The notes beneath the pieces were generated by a model. The model saw only the letters and a program-made list of their open reading frames with translations. It had not been told where the DNA came from and did no database searches. This document shows, piece after piece, positions 1 through 10,253 of a stretch of DNA of 64,000 nucleotides. Position 1 is the first letter of the stretch. Each line of letters opens with the position of its first letter. The stretch covers positions 15,996,001-16,060,000 of the forward strand of contig OZ316898.1 in NCBI GenBank assembly GCA_973895155.1. Reading direction: 5' to 3'. Source of the stretch: Marsupella aquatica (taxonomy: Eukaryota > Marchantiophyta). A program made the position numbers and the translations under genes.

Positions 1-610
1 GCACCGGTGCGAGTGTCTCGGCTTGTCCTTCGGCCAGTACTACACCAGGTAACTTGGTTGCACCAATTGGAGTTGGTCCTGAGGAAGCCAAGCACTTAAA
101 TACTGCTGCCTATTTCTTTAGCCGCTCCGTTTGGTTGTCGGCCCGCCGCTGTAAGTTCTCCATCTTCCGCGTGCTTTCCTCCAACTCCTCCTGCAATTCA
201 TCCAGGTCCTTGCGCGCCTCCTCCCGCTCCTTCTGGGCTTCCTCCAATTCCTTCTTTAAGGTCGCCCTCTCCTCCTGGGTTGCTCTCAGCTCCTTGTCGA
301 GCTCTGAAATGACCTCAGACTCCATTTTATTCATCTTGGCATAAGTCTGGCCGAGCTGGTCGTCTTTCTCGCAGAGGTCGTCTTTGAAGTTGGCCGTCAT
401 GGATGCGAGCTCTTGCCGTAGCTCGATAATTGCCTGATAGGATTTCCCTAACTCGGCCTCCTTCTGCTCAAGGGCTCCGCGGATATCCTCAAGTTCCCCC
501 TTGAGCGCCCTTTCCCTCCTCTGAGTTTCCGCCATGGCCCGATTGTTGGCTGCTATGTGGGCCTCCTCTGCGTCTCTCAGCTCGCGCTTCCACTTCTCCT
601 TCTCCTTGTG
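1..610 (-). pseudogene. Copy A, coiled-coil C-terminal part of a plant-transposon-like protein
   Basis: Minus-strand translation gives a charged heptad-rich coiled coil (long runs of E, K, R, Q and A, including KMENLQRRADNQTERLKK) about 170 residues long, followed by a Ser/Pro-rich tail running off the window start. The same protein part is read in copy B at 35940-36736. It belongs to the gene that continues at 2574-5191, but about 1.96 kb of unrelated DNA (611-2573) now separates the two. Function is unknown. The coiled coil suggests self-association, as in structural (gag-like) or accessory transposon proteins. This is a repeat-family member, not a host single-copy gene. Confidence 0.6.
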
Positions 611-1526
611 TAGTTTGCTATGAAGAACCAAAAACACACTTAAAGGTCTTCAAACTCGGTATTCGTTCCCGTAAAGAACAAGATGGGGTTGATTTGATAC
701 ATAAAAACACAAATGAGAGTTTAAGAACTCTCTTTAACACATAGTAATCAGGATTGATTACTTTACTAAGGTATTTTGAAGATCGCTCCACAGCGGTGAG
801 TGGTTTTCAATGACAACTCAGCATCATGTAACCATAAATTAATGAAAAGGGAATGATTAACAAAACACAAGGAAAAATATATCTTAAAGTATACTAAGGG
901 AGTCTGGAATAGACCAAGGTTACTCCTTAGACATAAGTCAAAATGAAAAGACTTAAGGATTCAAATCCATATTACTTTTCAGATCTAAAAATATTTACTA
1001 GAGTACTCTTTTAAAATGCTGTCAACATGTCTTATCCTTTCTTTCTAAGTGGTACTTAGATAAGATCTAAAAGGTAGCTACTTCAACATTTAGATGGTAC
1101 TAAGCAACATGAAAGAAAATCCATCAATTTCAATAAGACTTAAACTCGGTGAGTTAACTCCAAGAACTCAGGAGATTGTAATGAGTCACCAAAGAGGAAT
1201 CTGTCATCAGATCTCATAAGATTTACACAATTGGAATTTTACTTCCCATGATTTATTCAAAGGATTAAACCGCAAGAAGGAGGAAAGTCTTCTCCTGGTG
1301 TCAAGCTTGATCTCGAACTCTTAACATTCATGATCAACTGGCAGAACACCAAGGAAAGGCAAAAATTGCTAAACTTTACCATCCTCTACACTAGTGGTAG
1401 AGCTATCTTATAGTCAAAATCTACTGAGTGAGAGGTCACAGGGTTGAAGAGACATGCCTCTTCATACCCCTCAAAATTTTAAAATGGCAATTCAGTAAGT
1501 GAAAAGCCTGAAAAATGGCTAAGTAT

Positions 1527-1642
1527 GAACTCGTAACTAGTAAACTATTATTAACTCGTAATCGGAAATCTGTCGGAACTCGTAATCGTAAACTAGTAAC
1601 TCTTAAACTAGTAAAAGCTAAGTCGTAACTCGTAATCGTGGT
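1527..1642. repeat. Cluster of AACTCGTAA/AACTAGTAA degenerate repeats
   Basis: Short, irregularly spaced copies of ACTCGTAA and ACTAGTAA are packed into about 115 bp. A second cluster of the same words lies at 2284-2405 in the same insertion. They could be slippage-derived, or regulatory repeats of the inserted element. Confidence 0.6.
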
Positions 1643-2283
1643 AAAGTAAAGACTTGATGAATTCAACTATTTTTAACTTCCTAACTATAAGTTAGAAAAC
1701 TCTGAGATTTTGCCAGGAGGTTTTTCTAGGTACAGACTATACACTAAAGAATTATGACAGCTTCCAAAGCTCTAGGACGCATTTCTAAAAATCAGATAAG
1801 ATGCACTACTCTAAAAACTAACTAAAAACACTTAAAGACTTCTTCAAGCTTGCTGTCGGATGTCGTCTGGTTCCAGCAACTCCACAAGGGTAACAATTCG
1901 GTTCTAAGTAACCTCCATCAGTTTAGCTTGGCATGGGGATCCTCTGGAGTATGGTAGGCACCTCAGTTGTCTCTCAGGATACATCAAAGGCATCCTCTTC
2001 ATCAAATAACATGAATCTATACGAAGAGCTTCTCTATACATTCCGATCACATCATAGTTGTTGCAGGTAGCAGCATATACTTGGGGATAATGGTACAGGA
2101 ACTCAACAGAGTTCAGCATCCTGGAATAGAAAGGGTGAAGCCTCCATTTGACATCTTTGAAATATCAGTTGAAGTTGGCCAAAGTTTGAGAGGTAAGGTG
2201 GAAGAGAAGTCAGTAATGAGCGCCTATGTCTTGCATTCCTTCCCTTTCAAGGTGAGATCTTCATCCGTTGTGGAGTCCCGTTG

Positions 2284-2405
2284 AACTAGTCGTAAGATGT
2301 CACGATCACAGGGTCGCCAACTCTTAAGGCATAACTCGTAAAGCAGTGAACTAGTAAACTCGTAACTCGTAACTAGTAAACTCGTAACAGGAGTTTACTC
2401 GTAAA
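2284..2405. repeat. Second cluster of AACTCGTAA/AACTAGTAA repeats
   Basis: Contains at least six copies of CTCGTAA or CTAGTAA, close to the right edge of the 611-2573 insertion. The two clusters are in the same orientation, about 760 bp apart. Confidence 0.6.
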
Positions 2406-2573
2406 CTTACTTTAAACTTGGGAACCGTGACTTGTAGACAGAATGCTATCTCCGTTCTGTTATCAACAATTAGAGGTTAAACCCCATAAAAAATTTAAAA
2501 ATTTTCAGTTTCTTCATGATTTTGGAAATACCCACTACTTACACCTTGATCGAATCAGCCAGATCACATTGGG

Positions 2574-5191
2574 TCCGAGTCAGTTTATCCTTGATAATTT
2601 ATTATCAAACTACGCGGTATCTAATTGCCCTTGCATGATGTTGAGCTCATGCCGCTTAATCCGTAGCTCATCTTGGGCTTTCTTGGATGCCTTCAGGTCT
2701 TCTACCTCGTCTTCCCTTGGCCTAAGCCGACGGATGACCTTGTCCTTCTTGCTTCTTTCCAAAGCCACCGCTTCTCTAATCGGTGCTTCTCCAACATTTC
2801 CCTCTGGAAAAAAGGTCCCTGCTCCAACTCCTCCCCAAAGATGCCGAGCGCAAGTTCCCCACACATCTCCCCGTACTCCATGGCTCATTCTTTAGCATAG
2901 GCGGAGTGAGCAGAAGTCATCTTCATCATCCACCGCGGCCTTTGTTCCCAGGGAGTCTTGCGAATTTCTTCTATCATGGCTGGCGGGCTACATCTTTTTT
3001 CTGCAAGCCGCCGGATGTCCTCTGGCCATTCTCCTCCTAGTAAATCCTTCTCCCTTGCCAGGGCTGTCTCCTCTTCCTCTCTGCGTCGTTCCTGAAACTC
3101 CTGTGTCGTCTGTTTTATGTCGTCAAAACTTGGGGGAGCGACATCTGGTGGGGGAGACTCGGGGCTGCTCTGTTGGGTTGGGTCCCCTCAAATTACTCTT
3201 GGAAGAGTGGGGATGAACCTGCCACAGGTCCTTATTCCTGGAACATGATGGTCCGACCCGTAGCTGGAGTCATCATTGTCGTAGCCTTCTATCGCCTCCT
3301 CCTCGGCTTGGACTACCGGCTCCCCCCGCTGTTGTCCTGGTCCTACTGTGAACACAACCCCATAGATCACGGGTCCTGGTTCCTCCGGCTTCCACGTTGA
3401 TCTCATCTTCTCCCTATCAGGACCAGGGGCCTCGGGCTGCTTCTCCTCAGCTTTGGGACTTGAAGCTCCTACATACATTCAGACTCCCGGCTCGTGTTCC
3501 GTCCTTCTCTCCTTGGCTCCGGTAAAGGGGTTTTCCCTGGTAAGTTGGCTAAGGCCGACTTCGGGAGCCGTATTCTGTATTGGTCCTGTTGCCGTTGTCG
3601 TTCTCCTTTCCTTCTCCAGCAATTTCAGCAGATTCTGCATGCTTGGTTGCTGCATCGGCAAGTCCTCCTTCCTTGGCCTAAACACCTGCTCGATTGTAGG
3701 ACTGTCGGGCTGGGTTGGTTTCTCTGTTGCCGGCCTCGGTTCCGGAACCTCCTCTGGTGCTCTTGCCTACAGGGGCAGTACCGGGGCGAATATCTGGCTT
3801 CGGGACCGGCACAACAGTGGCATGTGATAACTGAGCCGGGACACGCTTCCCATGCCGATCACCAACTGTTCCTCCTTCAAGATCTTCTTTAGTTGGTTGA
3901 GGAGGTACCCATTGTAGTCTCGGCTTGGGTCTGGCCTCTCCGCCAGATAGACTTGTGCCTTGCCAATCTCTGCCCTTGGCAAGTTACAATGCATAGTCAC
4001 CCGCAAGAAATCGATCATTTCTCCTATGTGCGGGTTGGTGCAGGTGTTTCGGAAGAAGCCATTCTTTGTTGATGGCCCTGGAAACGACCGGAACCCCTTG
4101 TCTGGCAAGGTCTTCCTGGTCTCTACCTTGGTCTTATTGCCCATCGGCAAGCGAAACACTTCGGCAATCACCCGGGGAGTGAGATAAAAATCCTTCCCAT
4201 ACACCCTTGTGGAAATGGTCTCGGGCTCCCATGATCCCATGAATTCCAGTAAGTCTGCATCCGGCACTTCCGGCTTCAGCCATGGTAACTTTACGAATGC
4301 TTCCAAGCCGGATCCGGCCATGAAGCCCTGGTATTTTCGAGTCTGCATAGCCGTAAAGCATGCATCCTCCTCCCGTGCAAAGTGTAATTGTACCTCCTCG
4401 GGGAGGGTCGCCGCCCAGCCTTTCCAGGTGTCATCTCTTGTTGGAACGGCATTGACGGGGTCAACCTCCTCCTCTTCGGCTTCTGCCTGCCTCTTGCTAC
4501 CCTGCTCTGCTGGTTTCCTGGGTGCCGCCAACCTCGTTCTTTTTGTAGGGGTGACTTCTTCGTTGTTGTTCCCTTTCCTTTTCATAGCGGCTGCCGTGGA
4601 TGTTTCTCCTAGCATGGTTGCCTTCATCCACCCCTCCGTGCTACCCTTCAACTCCCAGTGTATGTCGTTGCAGCGGTTGATGGCCTCCTGGATGCCGACT
4701 ATCTTGTTCTCACAAAACAGGAGATCATCGAGTTTATCGGCAGTAGGCGTCCACAAGAATTCAGCCGTAATGAGTTTTCCTCCTAAGAAAGCAGACTTCT
4801 GCAGCTCCCACAGCCGAGCAAGCTCCTGCCATTCTCGAGCCGCTCTCTCTGATTCTTCGTCCTCGTAGGTTCCAATGTACTCAGTTGCCCGTTCTAACAG
4901 GCATCCCCAAAAATGAGCCGCTTGATTGACGTTGCTCATACCCCTCTTGAGTTGATCGTCGGTATCTGCTTCCACCCCTAGTGCTTGCCTGAGCAGTGGA
5001 CAGCAGTTGGCCTCCCGTAGTCGTCCGGTTGGCTTGTGTTTGAAAATGAGCTGCCAGTCCTTGTGCTCGGTCCTTACCCCCCCTCTTTGGCTGGTCTTCC
5101 TTCCCGTTGGTAGCCACCGGTACTTAGCGCGCCCTAACCCTAATCGTGTTTCCCCCGGCGTCCTTACTTTTGGCCTCGGCTCGAGTTCCAT
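2574..5191 (-). pseudogene. Copy A, plant-transposon/mobile-domain-like protein, main part
   Basis: The start is placed at the ATG whose first base is 5191 because copies B (39613) and D (21398) keep an ATG at the same place, followed by Glu and an acidic/proline stretch. Residues 1-100 are basic and polar. About 100-200 is helical (the region reading NQAAHFWGCLLERATEYIG). A Lys/Arg/Glu-rich linker follows, then a globular segment around residues 290-420 with KLPWLKPEVPD and VYGKDFYLTPRVIAEVFRLP. That pattern recalls the 'putative plant transposon protein' and plant-mobile-domain families; the assignment is inference. An in-frame TAG at about 3767 (copy C has CAG) and later frame breaks interrupt it before a Pro-rich linker and the coiled coil. 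It is non-functional as it stands. Confidence 0.55.
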
Positions 5192-5641
5192 AGTTACCCT
5201 TAATTGTTTATATTTCCCTAGTTTTGTTACTATACTAAGGTGTTTCCTAGGGTACACTCCTGATTTTACTATTTAAACTGCTTAATGATTCCTGGCTAGG
5301 CATCACAGTTGTACCCTCCCTCCTTGGTGCTCTTTTACTCACAAAGGCCGGGACTCCCCGCACACACTGCGGATGCCCGGTTCTGAAACTAAAATCCCTC
5401 TGCCTCTACCGGGGGGTGCACTAAATACTAAGAGCCGGGGCTTGGAGCGGCCGCGTGCTCAAATCTATGTTATCTAAGATTCTAAACCCTGCTAATTGTC
5501 AGGCCATAAAACGGCGTGTCTTATTCTAAGATTCTAACTACAAAGGTTGATTGGATAGGACAGCGCTGCTAACTAGTTTTGGCGCTTGTCCTTATCGTCT
5601 GATTACCCTACTTCTAACTCTATCCTAAACCTACTCTGCCG
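5192..5641. other. Intergenic DNA between the two coiled-coil genes
   Basis: No gene seen. The stretch 5192-5304 is shared with the upstream region of copy B (39614-39729) and ends in both at GCATCACAG, so the repeat unit includes this 5' flank. Beyond 5304 the two copies diverge. Confidence 0.5.
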
Positions 5642-7805
5642 CTAATGTCTGGCACGCTTGCCAGACCCGCGTGAGTTGGATTTGGAGTGGCCATCCCGTT
5701 GCCTCCTAAGCCAGTCAGCATCCTGCTTGAGTAGAGATTTGTTCTCTCGCTTTGTTGCATCCTTCTCCTTTGTGGCTTCCTGGCACGCCTCTTCCAATTG
5801 CTGGGCATTGCTCATCAGCTTGTCCACCAATTGGGCTTGCTTCGTGGTTTCTCCTTGAAGCGGTGCCACTTCCGCCTTTAGGGCGTCTATCTCAGTTGCG
5901 TCTCGCTGGGCCCGGGCGTCGGCCTCCTCCACATCCTTTTGCCAAATGATGGCTTGTCCCTTCAGACCGTCAATCTGGGTTCGGAGCCGTGTGATCTCAA
6001 CATCCTTCCCGACTCTAGCCTGTTCGGCCAAGGCTACCCGGGCCCTAGCTTCGGCCACCTGATCTTTTGTGGCCACTACCTGAGGTCAAAGTAGTTGGAG
6101 TTTGGTCTCCCGGGCTGAAACTTTATCTTTCAAGTGGGTAGACTCAACTCGATTCCGCTCTATCCTCTACATGGCTTCAACCTGCGCATGCCTCGCTCGC
6201 ATTGCTGCAAATTATTCCTGGTTGAAGAAGTAGGCCACCTTCCGTGCCATGTACTCCCCGATATCCCGCGCAATTTGTTGGGAGAAGTCTCCCAACAACC
6301 CATTCAAAAACGTGCCAAGTGCAAATAGTTCTGGGTACTCCACATTATGCCCACTTGGGTTTGGGCAAGGACAGACCTCAACTCGCGTGGGAGTCGGAGT
6401 GCTGACGTCCAGCCCTTGAAATATGATGGTAGAGGGGGTTGGGTTTGCATGGGGTGGCTGGTTCTCCTAGACAGCCGTGGAGGGTACCGAGGTGTCCTCT
6501 GTCATCGTAGTCTCGGACCCGGGGCCAGCTTTTGCCAGCCCAGTTTTGATGGTTGCGCTGGCCTGGTTGATCAAATCTAGGGTTGCAATAACCGCGTCGT
6601 CTGATACAGATGGAGGGGCGGCAGCGGCTGGGGTAGTCGTGGTCCTCACAACTGCCGGACTTCTGGCCTCGAGCTGGGGTTGCCTGTCCTGGGCCGGGAA
6701 TACCCACCGTGATGGGTTTAGCTCAGGCTAGTTGAGCCAAGGGAGGCTTCGATGGTCAAAATGGGTGTACCACTCGATGATGATCTTGATGTGGCTTGCA
6801 AGGTACGCCTTCCCGCCAAGGTACAAGGTCTTCCTTCGCCGCTCCATCTCCTTGTGAAACTTCTTGACGAAGAAAGAAGCCCACTTCCTAGGCCAATAGT
6901 TCTCAACCTGGATGACTTGGGCGGCGGATATTTTGCCCCTTGGTTCCATCATATGGAGGGCATACCTCTGGAACTCTAGCCGCTCCGCTATCTCCGGGAT
7001 AAGGCATGTCCTCATCAAGAATCCATTGCCCACTGCTCCTTCGGCCGGGAAGCTAGAGGACTGATACTTGGCTCCCTTGCCCCTGGGAGCCCGTGATTCT
7101 ACCCGATTTACTCCTTCAGGTAGGCCGAAGATCATTTTGAGTCGTGCCTTGTTGAGGGACATCACTCTTCCATGCGCACAGGTTTGTTGGCGGGCCTTGT
7201 CAAAGTTCTGGATGAACTCCATCATATCCTGCCCATAGTACCTGCTAGCATTCCAAGGGAGAGAGGCGAGGTGCTCAAACCCTTGGGTCTTCAAGTAGCA
7301 TGCATGCTTGGGGTGGAGAATGTTCTTGTGGACATTCTCCCCCATGCGATGCATGGTCAGCTTGGCCACCAATACTGTGGCTAAAGGCAGCCCGGATACA
7401 GCCACGGGTTCCTTTTCTCTTCCTACCCCGAGACGGGTTCCCGGGGTGACTTGTAGAGGGGGACATCTTCCCGTCCTCTCTATCGGGTGGTGGCAGTGCT
7501 ACCGCCGTAAGTACTGGTGCTGCGACCGCCACTGTCACCGCATCATCTACCAAAGCCGTCACTTGAGTCCGGGCTTGTGTAGGTGGTGACGTGTTGCCCG
7601 ACTTGTGTGTGCTTGCCCCTCGTGGTTGCCGGCACAGGGGCGGGTGAGCCTCTTTGTCCTTGGAACTGATATTCACCACGTTCACCATGGATCGTACCCG
7701 GAGGGGTGGTGTGACCGGTGGTGGAGATTGGCTTGGCTGAGGCCAAGGTGGTGTTGGTGAGGGCACCAATGAGTCAGCCATGGTGGTAGCTGGAGGAGGC
7801 ACCAT
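5642..7805 (-). pseudogene. Gene 2: paralogous globular plus coiled-coil plant-transposon-like protein
   Basis: Read on the minus strand. A Pro/Ser/Thr-rich N-terminus (7805 to about 7400) leads, after a frameshift near 7395, into a globular segment (7405-6728) with MSLNKARLKMIFGLPEGVN and LEFQRYALHMMEPRG. A stop is followed by an Ala/Thr-rich linker (6649-6467) and then a coiled coil (6076-5642) rich in E, A, K and Q. The order globular, linker, coiled coil is the same as in copies A-C, although sequence similarity is low, so I regard it as a paralog in the same transcriptional direction, just upstream of copy A. At least one frameshift and two stops make it a pseudogene. A short relative of its globular part (LEFQQYALHI) is read at 22965-23090. 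Confidence 0.5.
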
Positions 7806-8629
7806 AAGATTCAGAAAGTCCGAGGGGAAGCCAAGTGAGGTCAGGAAGGATGTCTCGCTCAGATCTGCATTACCGAATTGATGGTTTATGGAAGCCTGAA
7901 CTTTGGCTGGGATATGGTTGAAGTGGTGTCACTGCAAGTCTATCGTGCTAGGGAGTGTGAAGACCTTGTCCAAAAGCCAAAGATGTGCTTCCTGGAAGCC
8001 AATGTACTTTGGACTATTAAAGTAGTATTAATAGATCTCGTCGGCTCGACAGAGCTCGCTCTAGAATGGAAGGTTGAAATTGCCATTATAGTGAGAGTGC
8101 CCGGCTAGATGGAAAAGTTGATTGTACTGCCTTTTGGTTTTGTACCGGCGCGGGTTAACTTTGGCCAATGACTTTGCTAAATGATTTCCGACGGATAGAA
8201 ATTGAAGCCAAAACCGAAGGGCCGAATTGGACATAATCGTGATAGACATAAAAATGGTGGTGGAGGACTAAGGAGCAGATGAGCAGATGAGAAAATTGGG
8301 GTCAAAGCTGGCGCAAGGAGTGAAGTGTTGATGCTAAGCGGGAGAATGGCCTGCCTTTTATACCCTGAGGGCTCGTCGGCCGCACGGCCCCTTCCTCTTT
8401 TTGATAGGCCAATCCTTTCACGCTTGCAATGTACTGGCCACTCCGCAGGTCCGGGTCAGAGCGTGTCAGTGAGCCGCCCCCTTGAGTTGTTATACTGACC
8501 CAAGGGGGCATCCCTACACGCTTGTAACCCGGTGGTACAAACGGTGCTCCGCCGCCAGCCCGAGCGTAAATGCTCCTTATTGACTAATGATGTCCTAGTC
8601 ATGATTACTACCTACTTTAGTGTCATTAT
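7806..8629. other. No gene recognised
   Basis: About 820 bp between gene 2 and LINE-A. Only short frames are present. The DNA may be the 5' flank of gene 2 (promoter/leader) or older repeat remnants. Confidence 0.4.
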
Positions 8630-9394
8630 GCGAGAATGTATCACTGGCAAAGTTAGAGCTGCAACCAACATCGTTTGGTATGCACTTTAGCATGCGCGAT
8701 CTGCTACGTCTCCAGTTTCGCGATTCTGAGCTTGGGATGAAATTTCACTTCGAGTTGGAAGGGCAATCGGCTGCGGTTTAAGCTCAGACTTTGCCAGAGC
8801 ATTGGAAACAGCGAGAATGTATCACTGGCAAAGTTAGAGCTGCAACCGACATCGTTTGGTATGCACTTTAGCATGCGCAATCTGCTACGTCTCTAGTTTC
8901 GCGATTCTGAGCTCGGGGTGAAATTTCACTTCGAGTTGGAAGGGCAATCGGCTGCGATTTGAGCTCAGATTTTGCCAGAGCATTGGAAACAGCAAGAATG
9001 TATCACTGGCAAAGTTAGAGCTGCAACCGACATTGTTTGATATGCACTTTAGCATGCACGATCTGTTACGTCTCCAGTTTCGCAATTCTGAGCTTGGGGC
9101 AAAATTTCACTTCGAGTTGGAAGGGAAATTGGCTACGGTTTAAGCTCAGACTTTGCCAGAGCATTGGAAATAGCGAGAATGTATCACTGGCAAAGTTAGA
9201 GCTGCAACCGACATCGTTTGGTATGCACTTTAGCATGCACGATCTGCTACGTGTCCAGTTTCGGGATTCTGAGCTTGGGGCGAAATTTCACTTCGAGTTG
9301 GAAGGGCAATCGGCTGCGGTTTGAGCTCAGATTTTGGCAGAGTGTTGCAAACAGCGAGAGTGTATCACTGGCAAAGGTAGAGCTGCAACTGACA
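8630..9394 (+). repeat. 181-bp tandem monomers in the LINE-A 5' UTR
   Basis: The word GCGAGAATGTATCACTGGCA (or a close variant) recurs at 8630, 8811, 8992, 9173 and 9354, each 181 bp apart: four full units and a partial fifth that runs into the unique leader. Each unit contains TTTAGCATGC and GATTCTGAGCT. The same array heads the other LINE-A copies. By analogy with rodent L1 elements, whose 5' monomers carry the promoter, this is the likely internal promoter; that role is inference. Confidence 0.9.
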
Positions 9395-9461
9395 TCCTCT
9401 ACTGCTCCCAATTTCTATTTGTCGTCTAAGAGTACATTCTAACAACAGTTTCAGCTTTGTG

Positions 9462-10232
9462 ATGGCAACGGAGGAGATTGCCCATCTCAAGGCTTTGCTT
9501 GAGAAAATCTTAGTTGTGGCTGAAAACTCCGCAATTGAGATTACCACGCTCAGCAAGGAGGTGACGGAGCTAAAGAATGAGAATGTCAAGCAAAAGAGGT
9601 TGATTAGTGATCTTCGATCTCAAACTCAGGAGAATGGTAAGCAACTCTCATTGCTTGCATCGTGTTTTGGAGACATGGAGAAGAGTATGTGCCCTGAGAA
9701 ATCAGTGATACATGAGGCTGTAGGGGAGATTGAGGAGAAGCTCAAAACCTTTGCACAGGCTGCAAAACAATCACATATGGAATTTGTCCAAGCCAAGGAG
9801 GAGGAGAGGAGAGCACTAGAAGAAGAACACAAGAACCAGCATGCAAGAGTCAGCAACTGCAAAATATCAGGCCTTGTTGAGGAGGAGAAGGAAGACACCA
9901 AGAAGGTAGCAATTTCATTCTTCCAATCTCAGATGAAAGTGCATGACCCTATCATTTTGCAAGCATATAGGATTGGGCAAAAGAAGGGGGACCTTCCACG
10001 TCCAATCTTGGTGAAGTTTGCAGCTGAATCCGAGAAAGCTAGAGTGATGGCTAACAGGAGCATGCTTAAAGGGCTAAGGATTTGGTTGGATGATGATCTG
10101 ACTCCCACACAAGTCCAAGCAAGGAAAATTGAGCTTGAGAAGGTGAGGGTAGCCAAAGACCAAGGATTGGTAGCCTACTTGCGCAATGGACAAGCTGTTG
10201 TTACCAATAAGAAGAGAGTTGTTTCTAAATGA
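9462..10232 (+). CDS. LINE-A ORF1 protein (coiled coil, RRM-like and C-terminal domain)
   Basis: 256 residues. The ATG at 9462 follows a GTG in frame; I choose the ATG. Residues 1-125 form a coiled coil rich in E, K and L. From about 130, NCKISGLVEEEKED starts a segment resembling the L1 ORF1p RNA-recognition fold, with AYRIGQ, PRPILVKF and IRWL-like WLDDDLTPTQ motifs, then a basic C-terminal part ending near NKKRVVSK. There is no CCHC knuckle. In animal L1, this type of ORF1p is a trimeric RNA-binding chaperone that coats the element RNA. Homologs here: minus 53949-53176 (intact), plus 49307-49961 (truncated), plus 24025-24408 (truncated) and a diverged one at minus 46189-45455. ORF2 follows in the same frame after one TGA. 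Confidence 0.85.
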   Translation: MATEEIAHLKALLEKILVVAENSAIEITTLSKEVTELKNENVKQKRLISDLRSQTQENGKQLSLLASCFGDMEKSMCPEKSVIHEAVGEIEEKLKTFAQAAKQSHMEFVQAKEEERRALEEEHKNQHARVSNCKISGLVEEEKEDTKKVAISFFQSQMKVHDPIILQAYRIGQKKGDLPRPILVKFAAESEKARVMANRSMLKGLRIWLDDDLTPTQVQARKIELEKVRVAKDQGLVAYLRNGQAVVTNKKRVVSK

Positions 10233-10253
10233 TGGATTGGGACCTTGAGAGTC

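Larger units (their letters stand above)
611..2573. mobile_element. Unidentified ~1.96-kb insertion in copy A
   Basis: Alignment by eye with copy B (36603-36690) shows continuity up to about 610 and again from about 2573. Copy B has only about 20 bases between these points. The inserted DNA is AT-rich, begins TGTAG and ends TCACA, so a solo LTR or LTR-like fragment is possible, but no matching target duplication was seen. It holds no convincing gene. It contains two clusters of short degenerate repeats built from AACTCGTAA and AACTAGTAA (about 1527-1642 and 2284-2405). Identity is open. Confidence 0.4.

Noticed and set aside
611-2573. Solo LTR call for the insertion in copy A
   Set aside because: TG...CA edges fit, but no 5-bp target duplication is visible and about 20 bp of copy B sequence is missing at the site, so it stays unidentified.
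9037-9442. Overlapping open frames across the 181-bp monomers (for example 9037-9324 and 9218-9442)
   Set aside because: The period is not a multiple of three, so the same DNA is read in shifting frames; the same shadow frames recur in every monomer array.
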